Positions 42,785-50,615 of a stretch of DNA of 64,000 nucleotides are shown piece by piece; the stretch's first letter is position 1, and each line of letters opens with the position of its first letter. Under the pieces are notes generated by a model, which was given only the letters and a program-made list of their open reading frames with translations, made no database searches and was not told where the DNA came from. The DNA lies in assembly GCA_947575805.1 (NCBI GenBank), contig CANPOY010000006.1, positions 1 to 64,000 on the forward strand. Direction: 5' to 3'. The position numbers and the translations under genes were made by a program. Source of the stretch: an uncultured Lachnospiraceae bacterium. GTDB taxonomy: Bacteria; Bacillota; Clostridia; Lachnospirales; Lachnospiraceae.

Positions 42785-44812
42785 ATGAGAACGAAACAGC
42801 TGTACTCCGGTTCCGACCGCAAAGTAAAGAGGAGCCTCAATCAAAGAATGTTAAGGAATACAACACTTAATATTCTGATAGTGGTAGGAGTTTGTTTTGT
42901 GATTATGATGCTTTCCATGCAATCGTTGGCAAACAGTATTTTGCTCGACAGCTTGCAGCCGATGGCCAAACAGTCTGCTAAGACGGTAGAAGCAAACATT
43001 CATATGCTGGCGGATCGAATGATGACGATTGCCGGAGATACCAGGATGAGCATAGAAGGTATAGGGGATGGTATGGCGTCAGGGTCAAAACCGGTTACAG
43101 AGGAAATAGAAGAGAGCCGGAAGGCTGTGATGACAGAGGCTGCCGAGATTTATGAATTTCACACGTTAGCCCTGTACGATTTGAACGGCGGTTTGGTTCA
43201 GGGAATGGATGGAGCGCCGGAAAGCCTGGATAGCGGATTTTTAGGGCTTTTGCAGCAAACGGATAATCTGACTATTCATACCGGTACCGTTTTTGAGGAT
43301 AAATTAGGAATCACAATGGGTATGCCGGTGAAAGAAAATAACGAGACCGCTTTATATTTGGTGGGTGTTTATAAATATGACTTACTACACGATGTGTTAA
43401 GCAGTATTAATTTAGGCAAAAACGGTATGGCCTATATGGTGAACCGCGAAGGCATCGTTACGGGACATCCGGATCAGTCAAAGGTTATGTCCGGAAGAGC
43501 GTTGCGGGAACTTAGCGGTGGTAATGAGGAGGCAATTGGCAGAGTGACCACAGGGGAGACAGGAGCAACAGAGTTTGCTGTCGATGGTCAGAATATGCTG
43601 GTAGCGTTTTCACCTATCCGAGGGACACAGTGGGCATTGGTCATTCAGGTGCCAAAGTCGGATTATAATAGTCTGATTAACAATTCCATGGTGTTAGCAG
43701 GCTTGTGTTCTTTGGCGGTACTGCTGATTTCCGTTTTGCTGATTTTGAAAATGGCAAGATCCATTTCCAAACCGGTTAAGAATGTGACAAACCGAATGGT
43801 TTCCCTTTCTGACGGAGACTTGCATACAGAGGTGGCGAATCTCCGGTCAGGGGATGAGCTGGAGATCATGACCAGGACATTGACCGATACGGTAGAAAGT
43901 GTTAATCGGTACATATCAGATATTCGTCAGGTATTAAACGGGGTTGCCAATGGCAATCTGCAGATTGAGCCGCATGTGGAATATAAAGGAGATTTTACTT
44001 TAATTCGGAATAGCCTTCATACCATTCTTCAGTTTATGAACGAAACGATTCTCGGATTTCGGGACGCGGCGACCAGGCTTGCCAGTATGGCAGAAGAACT
44101 GAGCGGGCAGTCCGGGCAGCTGCATCAGGCATCTTTAGAGCAGAATCAGGCAACCGGGGAGTTGGTTAATGAGGTGACTCATGTCAAAGAAAAACTCAGC
44201 GGTGTCACAAGGAGCAGTAATCAGACGAAGATTATGACCGATGAGATTACCAGAAGGGTGCAGGAGGCAAACAGCCAGATGGATGCGCTTTCCAATGCAA
44301 TGAACGATATTAGTTCCAGTGCACAGGAGATAACGGGCATAGCCAAGGCGATTGACGATATTGCATTCCAGACCAGTATTCTGGCGCTGAATGCTTCCGT
44401 GGAGGCAGCACATGCCGGAAGTGTAGGCAAGGGATTCGCTGTCGTGGCGGAAGAGGTAAAGAGTCTGGCGGGTAAAAGTGCAAAGGCTGCTCAAAGCGCA
44501 GTGGAAATCGTTACACATACCAGGGACGTGATTCAGACGGGTATGGAATTGAACGTAAGTACGGCTGAGTCTCTTCGTGCCATCTATACAGTTTCCACGG
44601 AGATCAGTGAGATTTCGGAGCATTTGGTGGATGCAGTGCAGGGACAGGAGAGAGCGCTGAAGAGCATGGAAGAGCGGATTGAAACTATTTCTGCCGTTGC
44701 CGACCGCAATCTGCAAAACGCAGGCGGAACAAGCCAATCCAGCGGGCTGCTGGCGAAAGAAGCGGAAGTACTTCAGGCACGGGTACAGAAATTTTCTTTG
44801 AAGGAGGAATAG
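42785..44812 (+). CDS. Methyl-accepting chemotaxis protein
   Basis: Transmembrane chemoreceptor of 675 residues. The first helix is near residues 27-48 (TTLNILIVVGVCFVIMML); the outer sensor (about 50-295) has a dCache-like pattern (HTLALYDLNGGL, GKNGMAYMVNREGIVTGHPD, GTQWALVIQVPKSDY); the second helix is near 300-320; a HAMP domain follows (ARSISKPVKNVTNRM). The signalling tip shows IDDIAFQTSILALNASVEAA and HAGSVGKGFAVVAEEVKSLA. No C-terminal CheR pentapeptide. GAAAGGGAGC precedes the start. It fits the flagellar genes at 5.5-8.7 kb; the ligand is unknown. A lipoprotein gene follows after three bases. Confidence 0.93.
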   Translation: MRTKQLYSGSDRKVKRSLNQRMLRNTTLNILIVVGVCFVIMMLSMQSLANSILLDSLQPMAKQSAKTVEANIHMLADRMMTIAGDTRMSIEGIGDGMASGSKPVTEEIEESRKAVMTEAAEIYEFHTLALYDLNGGLVQGMDGAPESLDSGFLGLLQQTDNLTIHTGTVFEDKLGITMGMPVKENNETALYLVGVYKYDLLHDVLSSINLGKNGMAYMVNREGIVTGHPDQSKVMSGRALRELSGGNEEAIGRVTTGETGATEFAVDGQNMLVAFSPIRGTQWALVIQVPKSDYNSLINNSMVLAGLCSLAVLLISVLLILKMARSISKPVKNVTNRMVSLSDGDLHTEVANLRSGDELEIMTRTLTDTVESVNRYISDIRQVLNGVANGNLQIEPHVEYKGDFTLIRNSLHTILQFMNETILGFRDAATRLASMAEELSGQSGQLHQASLEQNQATGELVNEVTHVKEKLSGVTRSSNQTKIMTDEITRRVQEANSQMDALSNAMNDISSSAQEITGIAKAIDDIAFQTSILALNASVEAAHAGSVGKGFAVVAEEVKSLAGKSAKAAQSAVEIVTHTRDVIQTGMELNVSTAESLRAIYTVSTEISEISEHLVDAVQGQERALKSMEERIETISAVADRNLQNAGGTSQSSGLLAKEAEVLQARVQKFSLKEE

Positions 44813-44815
44813 CCA

Positions 44816-45256
44816 ATGAAACGAAGGTTTAGAATAATACTGATTCTGGTAGGTATGATACTGCTGACAGCCTGCGGTGATCAGACTGGCCTTAAGGATG
44901 GTTACTATACCGCGCAGGCTGCTGATTTCAGCCATGGCTGGAAAGAATATATTACGATCATGGTCAAGGGCGGGAGCATAGTATCTGTAGAATATAACGC
45001 GGAAAATGCCAGCGGATTTATCAAGAGCTGGGATAACGCCTATATGCAGACGATGCTGCATAGCAATGGCACTTATCCCAACGAATACACCCGCTATTAC
45101 GCAGGTCAGCTTTTGGATGGGCAGGGAAAGAAGGAAATTGACGCTTTGACTGGAGCTTCTTCATCCTGGGGATCCTTTCAAAAACTTGCGGCTGCGGTGA
45201 TAGAGCAGGCGGAACAGGGAGATTCCAGTATTGTGATCGTGGATACCTCCCATTGA
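44816..45256 (+). CDS. FMN-binding domain lipoprotein
   Basis: 146 residues. Signal peptide with lipobox LLTACG, lipidated Cys20, then one FMN-binding-type domain (KDGYYTAQAADFSHGWKEYI, VKGGSIVSVEYNAENASGFI). The flavinylation-type motif is DALTGASSS near residues 115-123, in which the usual Thr acceptor position is Ser. Such domains carry FMN covalently in extracellular electron transfer proteins; whether this one does is open. GAAGGAGGAATAGCC precedes the ATG, three bases after the chemoreceptor, so the two are co-transcribed and could act together, e.g. as a redox sensor pair (speculative). Confidence 0.82.
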   Translation: MKRRFRIILILVGMILLTACGDQTGLKDGYYTAQAADFSHGWKEYITIMVKGGSIVSVEYNAENASGFIKSWDNAYMQTMLHSNGTYPNEYTRYYAGQLLDGQGKKEIDALTGASSSWGSFQKLAAAVIEQAEQGDSSIVIVDTSH

Positions 45257-45285
45257 TCAGACTGACAGCCGGGTAAAAGTTGGTC

Positions 45286-45314
45286 TTGCTTTTTTCCTTA
45301 CAGAGTGTTAGAAT
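45286..45314 (+). promoter_or_regulatory. Promoter of the loaP / cluster B operon
   Basis: TTGCTT (45286-45291) and TAGAAT (45309-45314) are 17 bases apart, with an extended TGT before the -10. The transcription start is expected near 45321, giving a leader of about 235 bases. Confidence 0.75.
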
Positions 45315-45320
45315 CACAGT

Positions 45321-45556
45321 AATGCAAAATATCATTTCAAAGGTTCCTGAAGCATGGGCACTTGAACCTTTGGGGGTATCACATATTCGGATGCAGGAAA
45401 AGTTCCCGGAAAACCAGGGGTGTGCATCGGCAATATTATGCTGCGGCAGATTATGTCTGCCGAACATAAATGGCGAAGCTTACCCTAAAACAACCCTGTG
45501 CCGCAATCTGCTGCGGGAGGCGAGGATGGAATATCCATAATGTGGAGGGTATGACA
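45321..45556 (+). promoter_or_regulatory. Structured leader RNA of the loaP operon
   Basis: The untranslated leader holds several stems: CAAAGGTTC (45338-45346) with GAACCTTTG (45364-45372); CGGCAGA (45444-45450) with TCTGCCG (45456-45462); and CCGCA (45501-45505) with TGCGG (45512-45516). GCAGATT (45446-45452) could instead pair with AATCTGC (45505-45511), which excludes the second and third stems. LoaP proteins are known to bind an RNA hairpin in the leader of their target operons, so one of these may be the loading site. Short frames crossing this stretch have no coding sense. Confidence 0.5.
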
Positions 45557-46102
45557 ATGTATTATGTGTTGCAGGTGGCACCGGGAAAAGAAGCAGATAC
45601 AGAAGCTTATATTACAAAAAGAGTTGCGGATGAACTGTACTCTTCCTGCTTTCATCCCGTGCGTTGTGTGAGAAAGAAGTTTCATGGGGAATGGAAGGAC
45701 AGGCATGAGAAGTTACTGCCCGGATATGTGTTTATGAACAGTGAAAATGCAGAAGAACTGTATCTGGCATTGAAAGATATACCCATGCTGACGAAGTTTC
45801 TGGGGTGGAATCTGGAATATGTTACGGCCCTTACCGAACAGGAGACAGAATGGCTGGATGCACTTGTTTCCGCAGGCCGGAACGGCAGGACTACCGGGGA
45901 GGTTTCCCTTTCCCGGATAGAAGTGGATGAAAATGATGAAATAAAGATTCTTTCCGGCCCCCTGCAGAATATGGAGGGTATGGTAAAACGAATTAACCTT
46001 CATAAACGAATTGCAGAGGTTGAAGTGGAATTTATGGGAAGAATGACGGTTATCCATCTGGGAATTGAGATGGTGGAAAAGAAACAGACAGATGAAAAAT
46101 AA
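45557..46102 (+). CDS. loaP: LoaP-type transcription antiterminator (NusG paralogue)
   Basis: 181 residues from ATG 45557, seven bases after GGAGGG; ATG 45551 is too close to that site. The N-terminal NGN domain begins MYYVLQVAPGKEADTEAYIT, with HPVRCVRKKFHGEWKDRHEK and LLPGYVFMNSE; the C-terminal KOW domain has DEIKILSGPLQNMEGMVKRI. General NusG would sit in secE-nusG-rplK and lacks this context; a specialised paralogue at the head of a polysaccharide or antibiotic operon is the hallmark of LoaP. It should let RNA polymerase pass the terminator at 46121 and transcribe the long operon beyond. Confidence 0.9.
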   Translation: MYYVLQVAPGKEADTEAYITKRVADELYSSCFHPVRCVRKKFHGEWKDRHEKLLPGYVFMNSENAEELYLALKDIPMLTKFLGWNLEYVTALTEQETEWLDALVSAGRNGRTTGEVSLSRIEVDENDEIKILSGPLQNMEGMVKRINLHKRIAEVEVEFMGRMTVIHLGIEMVEKKQTDEK

Positions 46103-46120
46103 AGTGAAGTAAAGCTTTTG

Positions 46121-46146
46121 AGCGCCGAAAGGCGCTTATTTTTATT
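46121..46146 (+). terminator. Intrinsic terminator between loaP and the glycan genes
   Basis: AGCGCC (46121-46126) GAAA AGCGCC complement GGCGCT (46131-46136), followed by a T-rich tract to 46146. A strong stem with a GAAA tetraloop just 19 bases after the loaP stop; a likely target of antitermination. A small CCGCA/TGCGG hairpin (46149-46161) follows immediately. Confidence 0.85.
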
Positions 46147-46189
46147 GTCCGCAGCTTGCGGCTATCTGATTGGAAAGGGACATGAGAAA

Positions 46190-47395
46190 ATGATGCGGAT
46201 CCTGTTTTCACCGCCGGATATATCTCAGGCGGAAATAAATGAGGTGGCAGATGTATTGCGTTCAGGCTGGATAACAACCGGATCACGCACGAAGGAACTG
46301 GAAAGAAAATGTGCGGAATGGATCGGTGTGCCGGAGAGTGTCTGCCTGAATTCCCAGACAGCCTGTGCGGAGATGACTCTTCGGCTGCTGGGGGTCGGAG
46401 AAAAGGACGAATGTATCACATCTGCTTATACCTATACGGCTTCAGCATCTGTAGTCTGTCATGTAGGTGCAGGGCTAAAGCTGATAGATGTTCAGGCGGA
46501 CTCCTTTGAAATGGACTATGATGCACTGGAAGCCGCCATAACGGAAAAGACAAAAGTCATTATTCCGGTAGATTTAGGCGGTGTTCCCTGCGACTATGAA
46601 CGCATTTTTGAGATCGTGGAGAGAAAGAGGGGGTTATTCCGCCCGGCCAACGCACTCCAAAAGGCAATTGGCAGGATTGTCGTGATGGCGGATTCCGCCC
46701 ATGCGTTTGGGGCCCGGTGGCGTGGACAGATGGTGGGAAATGTGGCGGATTTCTCCTGCTTCAGTTTCCATGCTGTGAAGAACTTTACGACTGCTGAGGG
46801 GGGCTGTGTTACCTGGAGGCAGATAGAAGGGGTAAAGGACGAAGAGATTTACCGACGATACCAATTGCTGTCCCTACACGGGCAGTCGAAGGATGCCCTC
46901 GCGAAGACAAAATGCGGCAGTTGGGAGTATGATGTGCTTGGCTCATGGTATAAATGCAATATGACAGATGTTGCAGCAGCTATCGGGTTAGGACAGATGG
47001 AACGCTATGCCGGGCTGCTGAAAAGGCGGCGGCAGTTGATCGAACGGTATGACAGAGCGTTTCGGCCGCTGGGGATAGAGACCCTGTCTCACTATACGAA
47101 TGAACACGATTCCTCCGGGCATCTGTACATCACCAGGATTCCGGGGATCACAGGAGAGCAGCGCAACGAGATTATTGCCGGAATGGCGGAGGCAGGAATA
47201 GCCTGTAATGTCCATTATAAGCCCTTACCGCTGCTGACAGCGTATCAAAAGATGGGATTCGATATAAAGGATTATCCCAATGCCTATGCGCATTTTGTGA
47301 ACGAAGTCACACTGCCCCTGCACACTAGGCTTACGGATGAGGAAGCTGCGTATGTGGCGGAGGAGTATGAGCGGATCGTAAAGGAATATTTGTAG
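46190..47395 (+). CDS. DegT/DnrJ/EryC1/StrS family sugar aminotransferase
   Basis: PLP enzyme that puts an amino group on a keto sugar of a nucleotide-activated donor. 401 residues from ATG 46190 (GGAAAGGGA upstream). The start RILFSPPDISQAEINEVADV, SGWITTGSRTKELERKCAEW, the VMADSAHAFGARWRG region and the PLP lysine K197 in SFHAVKNFTTAEGG are clear. It likely makes a 4-amino sugar of the PglE/ArnB type from the 4-keto product of the dehydratase at 35054. It is the first gene after the LoaP terminator. Confidence 0.9.
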   Translation: MMRILFSPPDISQAEINEVADVLRSGWITTGSRTKELERKCAEWIGVPESVCLNSQTACAEMTLRLLGVGEKDECITSAYTYTASASVVCHVGAGLKLIDVQADSFEMDYDALEAAITEKTKVIIPVDLGGVPCDYERIFEIVERKRGLFRPANALQKAIGRIVVMADSAHAFGARWRGQMVGNVADFSCFSFHAVKNFTTAEGGCVTWRQIEGVKDEEIYRRYQLLSLHGQSKDALAKTKCGSWEYDVLGSWYKCNMTDVAAAIGLGQMERYAGLLKRRRQLIERYDRAFRPLGIETLSHYTNEHDSSGHLYITRIPGITGEQRNEIIAGMAEAGIACNVHYKPLPLLTAYQKMGFDIKDYPNAYAHFVNEVTLPLHTRLTDEEAAYVAEEYERIVKEYL

Positions 47396-47438
47396 ATCAG
47401 ATCGGTTATTCTTATATTTTGTCAAAGGATTATGTCAA

Positions 47439-48416
47439 ATGGCGATAAAAATTGTCTGGGTGGGATGCCACAGCGAAGGGCTGGACGCCTTTAAAAAATT
47501 ATTGGGCAGCGGCAGAAAAATTGAGACATTTATTACATTGGATGACGATGCGTTTCAAAAACGTTCATCCGGAACTCGGGGATATTCTGAGCTATGTGAA
47601 AAATATAGGGTTCCGGTCAAACTGGTTTCCAGCATAAAAAGTGACGAGGCATATCATATCATTGAGGAAAACTGTCCGGACTTGCTGATTGTCCTGGGCT
47701 GGAGTGAAATTCTGCCGGAAAGGATTTTAGAGATACCGACAATAGGAACGGTGGGGGCGCATGCTTCCATGCTTCCTCACAACAGGGGAAGCGCTCCGAT
47801 TAATTGGGCAATTATCAACGGGGAAACGGAGTGTGGGAATTCCCTGATGTGGCTGGATAAGGAAGTTGATCAGGGTGATATTATCGATCAGACGGCCTTT
47901 GAAATTAGTCCTTATGATACGTGCGCCACATTATATGATCAGGTTGCGTTGACGAATACGGACATGCTGCTGCGCCTGATTGAGCGCCTGGAGCAGAATT
48001 TGGGTCCGGTGATGCTCAGAAAGAATATAACGGAAGAACCTGTTCTGCCTCGTCGAAGGCCTAAAGACGGTCTTGTTTTCTGGAATCAATCCAGTCAAAA
48101 GATATATGATTTTATTCGTGCTCTGACGGTTCCTTATCCCGGAGCTTTCTCCTTTTTCAATCAAAAGAAATATTATATCTGGTCGGCGTCTTTACTGCCG
48201 GGAAACCTGGTGAACGAATGTCCCGGGGCAATTCTCGGAAACGTATACAGTCCGGTGGAGGATGCCTGCGGTATTCAGGTGGCTTGCAAAACGGGAGCAA
48301 TCATTATACATGAACTTGAGGAGGAAGCGGGAAAAACATACAGAGGAAGAACTTTGACGGAAGCTGATTTTAGCGGCTGCTTTACACAAGGGGAAACATG
48401 CGGGGTATGGAAATGA
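47439..48416 (+). CDS. Sugar N-formyltransferase-like protein
   Basis: 325 residues of the methionyl-tRNA-formyltransferase fold: an N-terminal folate/formyl-transfer domain (MAIKIVWVGCHSEGLDAFKK ... VLGWSEILPERIL ... HASMLPHNRGSAPINWAI ... DKEVDQGDII) and a C-terminal OB-like domain from about residue 200. The usual Asn-x-His pair is read here as Gly-Ala-His; the later Asp is present. Loss of that Asn is seen in some glycan-locus members, I believe. Next to an aminotransferase it would formylate the new amino group. AAAGGATTATGTCAA precedes the ATG. Confidence 0.82.
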   Translation: MAIKIVWVGCHSEGLDAFKKLLGSGRKIETFITLDDDAFQKRSSGTRGYSELCEKYRVPVKLVSSIKSDEAYHIIEENCPDLLIVLGWSEILPERILEIPTIGTVGAHASMLPHNRGSAPINWAIINGETECGNSLMWLDKEVDQGDIIDQTAFEISPYDTCATLYDQVALTNTDMLLRLIERLEQNLGPVMLRKNITEEPVLPRRRPKDGLVFWNQSSQKIYDFIRALTVPYPGAFSFFNQKKYYIWSASLLPGNLVNECPGAILGNVYSPVEDACGIQVACKTGAIIIHELEEEAGKTYRGRTLTEADFSGCFTQGETCGVWK

Positions 48417-49063
48417 AAAAGGTATTGGTGGTGGCCGCCCATCCGGATGACGAGCTGCTGGGCGTCGGAGGAACAGTGGCACGGCATGTTCAGGCGGGCG
48501 ATGAAGTATATTCGGTCATTGCCTGCGAAGGGGAATCCTTACGGTATCAAAAGGATGTGGGACAAGCCGAAGCGATAAAAAAGGCGGCAGAAATATTGGG
48601 AGTCAGGCAAGTGTTTCATTTGAAATTCCCGGATCAGCGGTTAGATACCTATACGCTGGTTGATATTATTTCTCCCCTGGAAGACATATCCAATGAAATT
48701 AAGCCCAACATCGTATATTGTCAGTGGGGAGGAGACGTCAACAGAGATCATAAAATTTTGTTTGAAGCTGCTACAGTTGCATTTCGTCCTTTGGACAAGT
48801 GGATAGAGGAGTTTTTAACGTTTTATACCGTGAGCAGTACGGAGTGGGGTTATCCCAGAAATTTTGTGCCTGATACGTGGGTAGACATTACAGAAACGAT
48901 TCATAAGAAATCGGAAGCATTTCGAGCTTATCAATCGGAAATAAGGGAATACCCACATCCCCGATCGGAAAGAGCTTTGGAAAATGCAGCGCGGTTTTTT
49001 GGCAATCAATGTACGATGGACGCTGCGGAAGTTTTTATGACAGTCAGAAGAATAAAAAGGTAG
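48413..49063 (+). CDS. PIG-L family N-deacetylase
   Basis: 216 residues from ATG 48413, which overlaps the preceding stop (ATGA); an in-frame ATG at 48398 is possible. The zinc-binding motif is AAHPDDELLG at the N-terminus, with the third ligand in NRDHKILFEA. Members remove an acetyl group from GlcNAc-type substrates. Here it could expose the 2-amino group of an N-acetylated sugar or act on the lipid-linked unit; the substrate is not evident. Confidence 0.88.
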   Translation: MKKVLVVAAHPDDELLGVGGTVARHVQAGDEVYSVIACEGESLRYQKDVGQAEAIKKAAEILGVRQVFHLKFPDQRLDTYTLVDIISPLEDISNEIKPNIVYCQWGGDVNRDHKILFEAATVAFRPLDKWIEEFLTFYTVSSTEWGYPRNFVPDTWVDITETIHKKSEAFRAYQSEIREYPHPRSERALENAARFFGNQCTMDAAEVFMTVRRIKR

Positions 49064-49067
49064 TGCC

Positions 49068-49745
49068 ATGAAAAATAAAAGTTATGCGGTAAAACGAATT
49101 TTCGATTTATTATTATCCGTGTTTGCCGCTGTGATTTTATCGCCCATTATGATAATTGCTGCAGCAGGGATTAAAATATCTGACAGAGGGCCGGTATTAT
49201 ATAAAGCCAAACGTATGGGAAAAGAGATGAATCCCATTGATATATATAAATTTAGAACAATGCGTGTAAATTCAGATCGGAGCGGAAGTATTACGGCGAA
49301 AAATGATTCGCGCGTTTTTTTGTTTGGAAGGCTTCTTCGCAAGACAAAAATAGATGAGCTCCCGCAGCTTTTTAATATTTTGAACGGCAGCATGTCTGTG
49401 ATCGGGCCAAGGCCTGAAGATGTGGGGATCGTGAACAAATACTACTCTGATGAACAGAAAAGAACACTGAAGGTTCTGCCCGGACTGGCAAGTCCTGGCA
49501 GTATTTTTAATTATACCCACGGAGACCGGTATTTATCGGATACAGATACGGACCAAGCCTATATTGAAAAGTTAATGCCCATTAAGCTGGCCATGGATTT
49601 GTACTATGTGGATAACTGGACTTTATGGTATGATGTTGAGCTGATTTTCAGGACAATTATGGTTATTATCCTGCGACTGTTAGGGAAAAGGAAATTTTCA
49701 TATCCGAAAGAGTATGCTGCGGAAAAATGTAGAGCGGAAAGATGA
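49068..49745 (+). CDS. Small initiating phosphoglycosyltransferase, PglC-like
   Basis: 225 residues, the minimal monotopic sugar-phosphate transferase. One re-entrant hydrophobic N-terminal segment (FDLLLSVFAAVILSPIMIIA) is followed by GPVLYKAKRMGKEMNPIDIY, KFRTMRVNSDRSGS, LLRKTKIDELPQLFNILNGS and MSVIGPRPEDVGI. It attaches the first sugar-1-phosphate to undecaprenyl phosphate for cluster B. A 4-amino sugar such as formylated QuiNAc4N is a fair guess given the genes before it. Its stop codon overlaps the ATG of a glycosyltransferase fragment. Confidence 0.93.
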   Translation: MKNKSYAVKRIFDLLLSVFAAVILSPIMIIAAAGIKISDRGPVLYKAKRMGKEMNPIDIYKFRTMRVNSDRSGSITAKNDSRVFLFGRLLRKTKIDELPQLFNILNGSMSVIGPRPEDVGIVNKYYSDEQKRTLKVLPGLASPGSIFNYTHGDRYLSDTDTDQAYIEKLMPIKLAMDLYYVDNWTLWYDVELIFRTIMVIILRLLGKRKFSYPKEYAAEKCRAER

Positions 49746-49843
49746 AGATATTACCGGCAAACCGTTTTGCAGGCGCTCCGGAGACAGGGGTGGAGTTCGG
49801 GCCTTATTACTTTGTAAAGGAATGGATTGAGAGAGGAATTTGA
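49742..49843 (+). pseudogene. 33-residue 5' fragment of a GT4 glycosyltransferase
   Basis: Reads MKILPANRFAGAPETGVEFG then PYYFVKEWIERGI and a TGA. This aligns without gaps with the start of the intact glycosyltransferase at 50612 (MNILLINHYAGSLEMGMEFR, PYYFAREWTKKG). It is coupled to the PglC stop by ATGA, as the intact copy is coupled to the methyltransferase. It is the front end of a replaced or duplicated gene. Confidence 0.85.
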
Positions 49844-49847
49844 AAGG

Positions 49848-50615
49848 ATGAAAAGAAAAGCTGATAAACCGGAAGAACTCATTAAAGATATTGTGGAGTG
49901 GGATGTTAAAAACTGGTGGAGAGCAATTGAATACTGGGAAGAGACGAAGCAATTTGATGATATGAAAGGAAAGAAGGTTCTGGATATAGGTGGAAGAGGA
50001 GGGGGCCTATCCTTATATTGGGCGCTGAAGGGCGCTGAGGTTATCTGCTCGGATGTCAGCGGAGATAGTTTTGAAAACGCGAAATTGCTTCATCAAAAGT
50101 ATGGGGTAGAAAACAAAATAAAATATGAGGTGATAGATGCGACGAAAATTCCGTATCAGAATGTTTTTGACATGATCTGTTTTAAATCCGTTCTGGGGGG
50201 AGTGGGGTACGATGACAATTTTGACAGGCAGAAGCAAGCAATGGAGAGTATTTATGCGGCATTGAATGAAAATGGAACACTCTGTTTTTGTGAAAATCTG
50301 ATAGCATCTCCGGTACATCAGTTTGCACGAAAGAAATTTACAGGCTGGGGGAGCAGGTGGAGATATTTAACTACAGATGAAATAAAGGAACTGACAAAAG
50401 AATTCCAGACGATAAAATTTCGGACTTTTGGTTTTTGGGGGGTATTTGGAAGGACAAAGTGGTTATCCAATGTTTTAGGAACATTGGACGGATACATTGA
50501 CAGATCTATAAAAGAAGAGAACAGATACATTATTTCCTGTGTCTGCAGTAAAAAAGGACAAAAGGCAACCTGTAGAGTGGAAAAGGACAGGATTGCGGGT
50601 GGGGAGGAAGTATGA
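49848..50615 (+). CDS. SAM-dependent methyltransferase
   Basis: 255 residues from ATG 49848 (GAGGAA upstream). Class I fold: motif I is KVLDIGGRGGGLSLYWALKG near residues 43-62, an acidic residue follows in ICSDVSGDS, then VIDATKIPYQNVFDMICFKS. It probably methylates a sugar or a lipid-linked intermediate in cluster B. It lies exactly between a fossil glycosyltransferase start and the intact copy, so it may have arrived by recombination. The 3' end overlaps the next gene by ATGA. Confidence 0.8.
   Translation: MKRKADKPEELIKDIVEWDVKNWWRAIEYWEETKQFDDMKGKKVLDIGGRGGGLSLYWALKGAEVICSDVSGDSFENAKLLHQKYGVENKIKYEVIDATKIPYQNVFDMICFKSVLGGVGYDDNFDRQKQAMESIYAALNENGTLCFCENLIASPVHQFARKKFTGWGSRWRYLTTDEIKELTKEFQTIKFRTFGFWGVFGRTKWLSNVLGTLDGYIDRSIKEENRYIISCVCSKKGQKATCRVEKDRIAGGEEV

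Noticed and set aside
45260..45540. Short open frames crossing the loaP leader
   Set aside because: No ribosome site and no coding character; they are explained by the structured leader.
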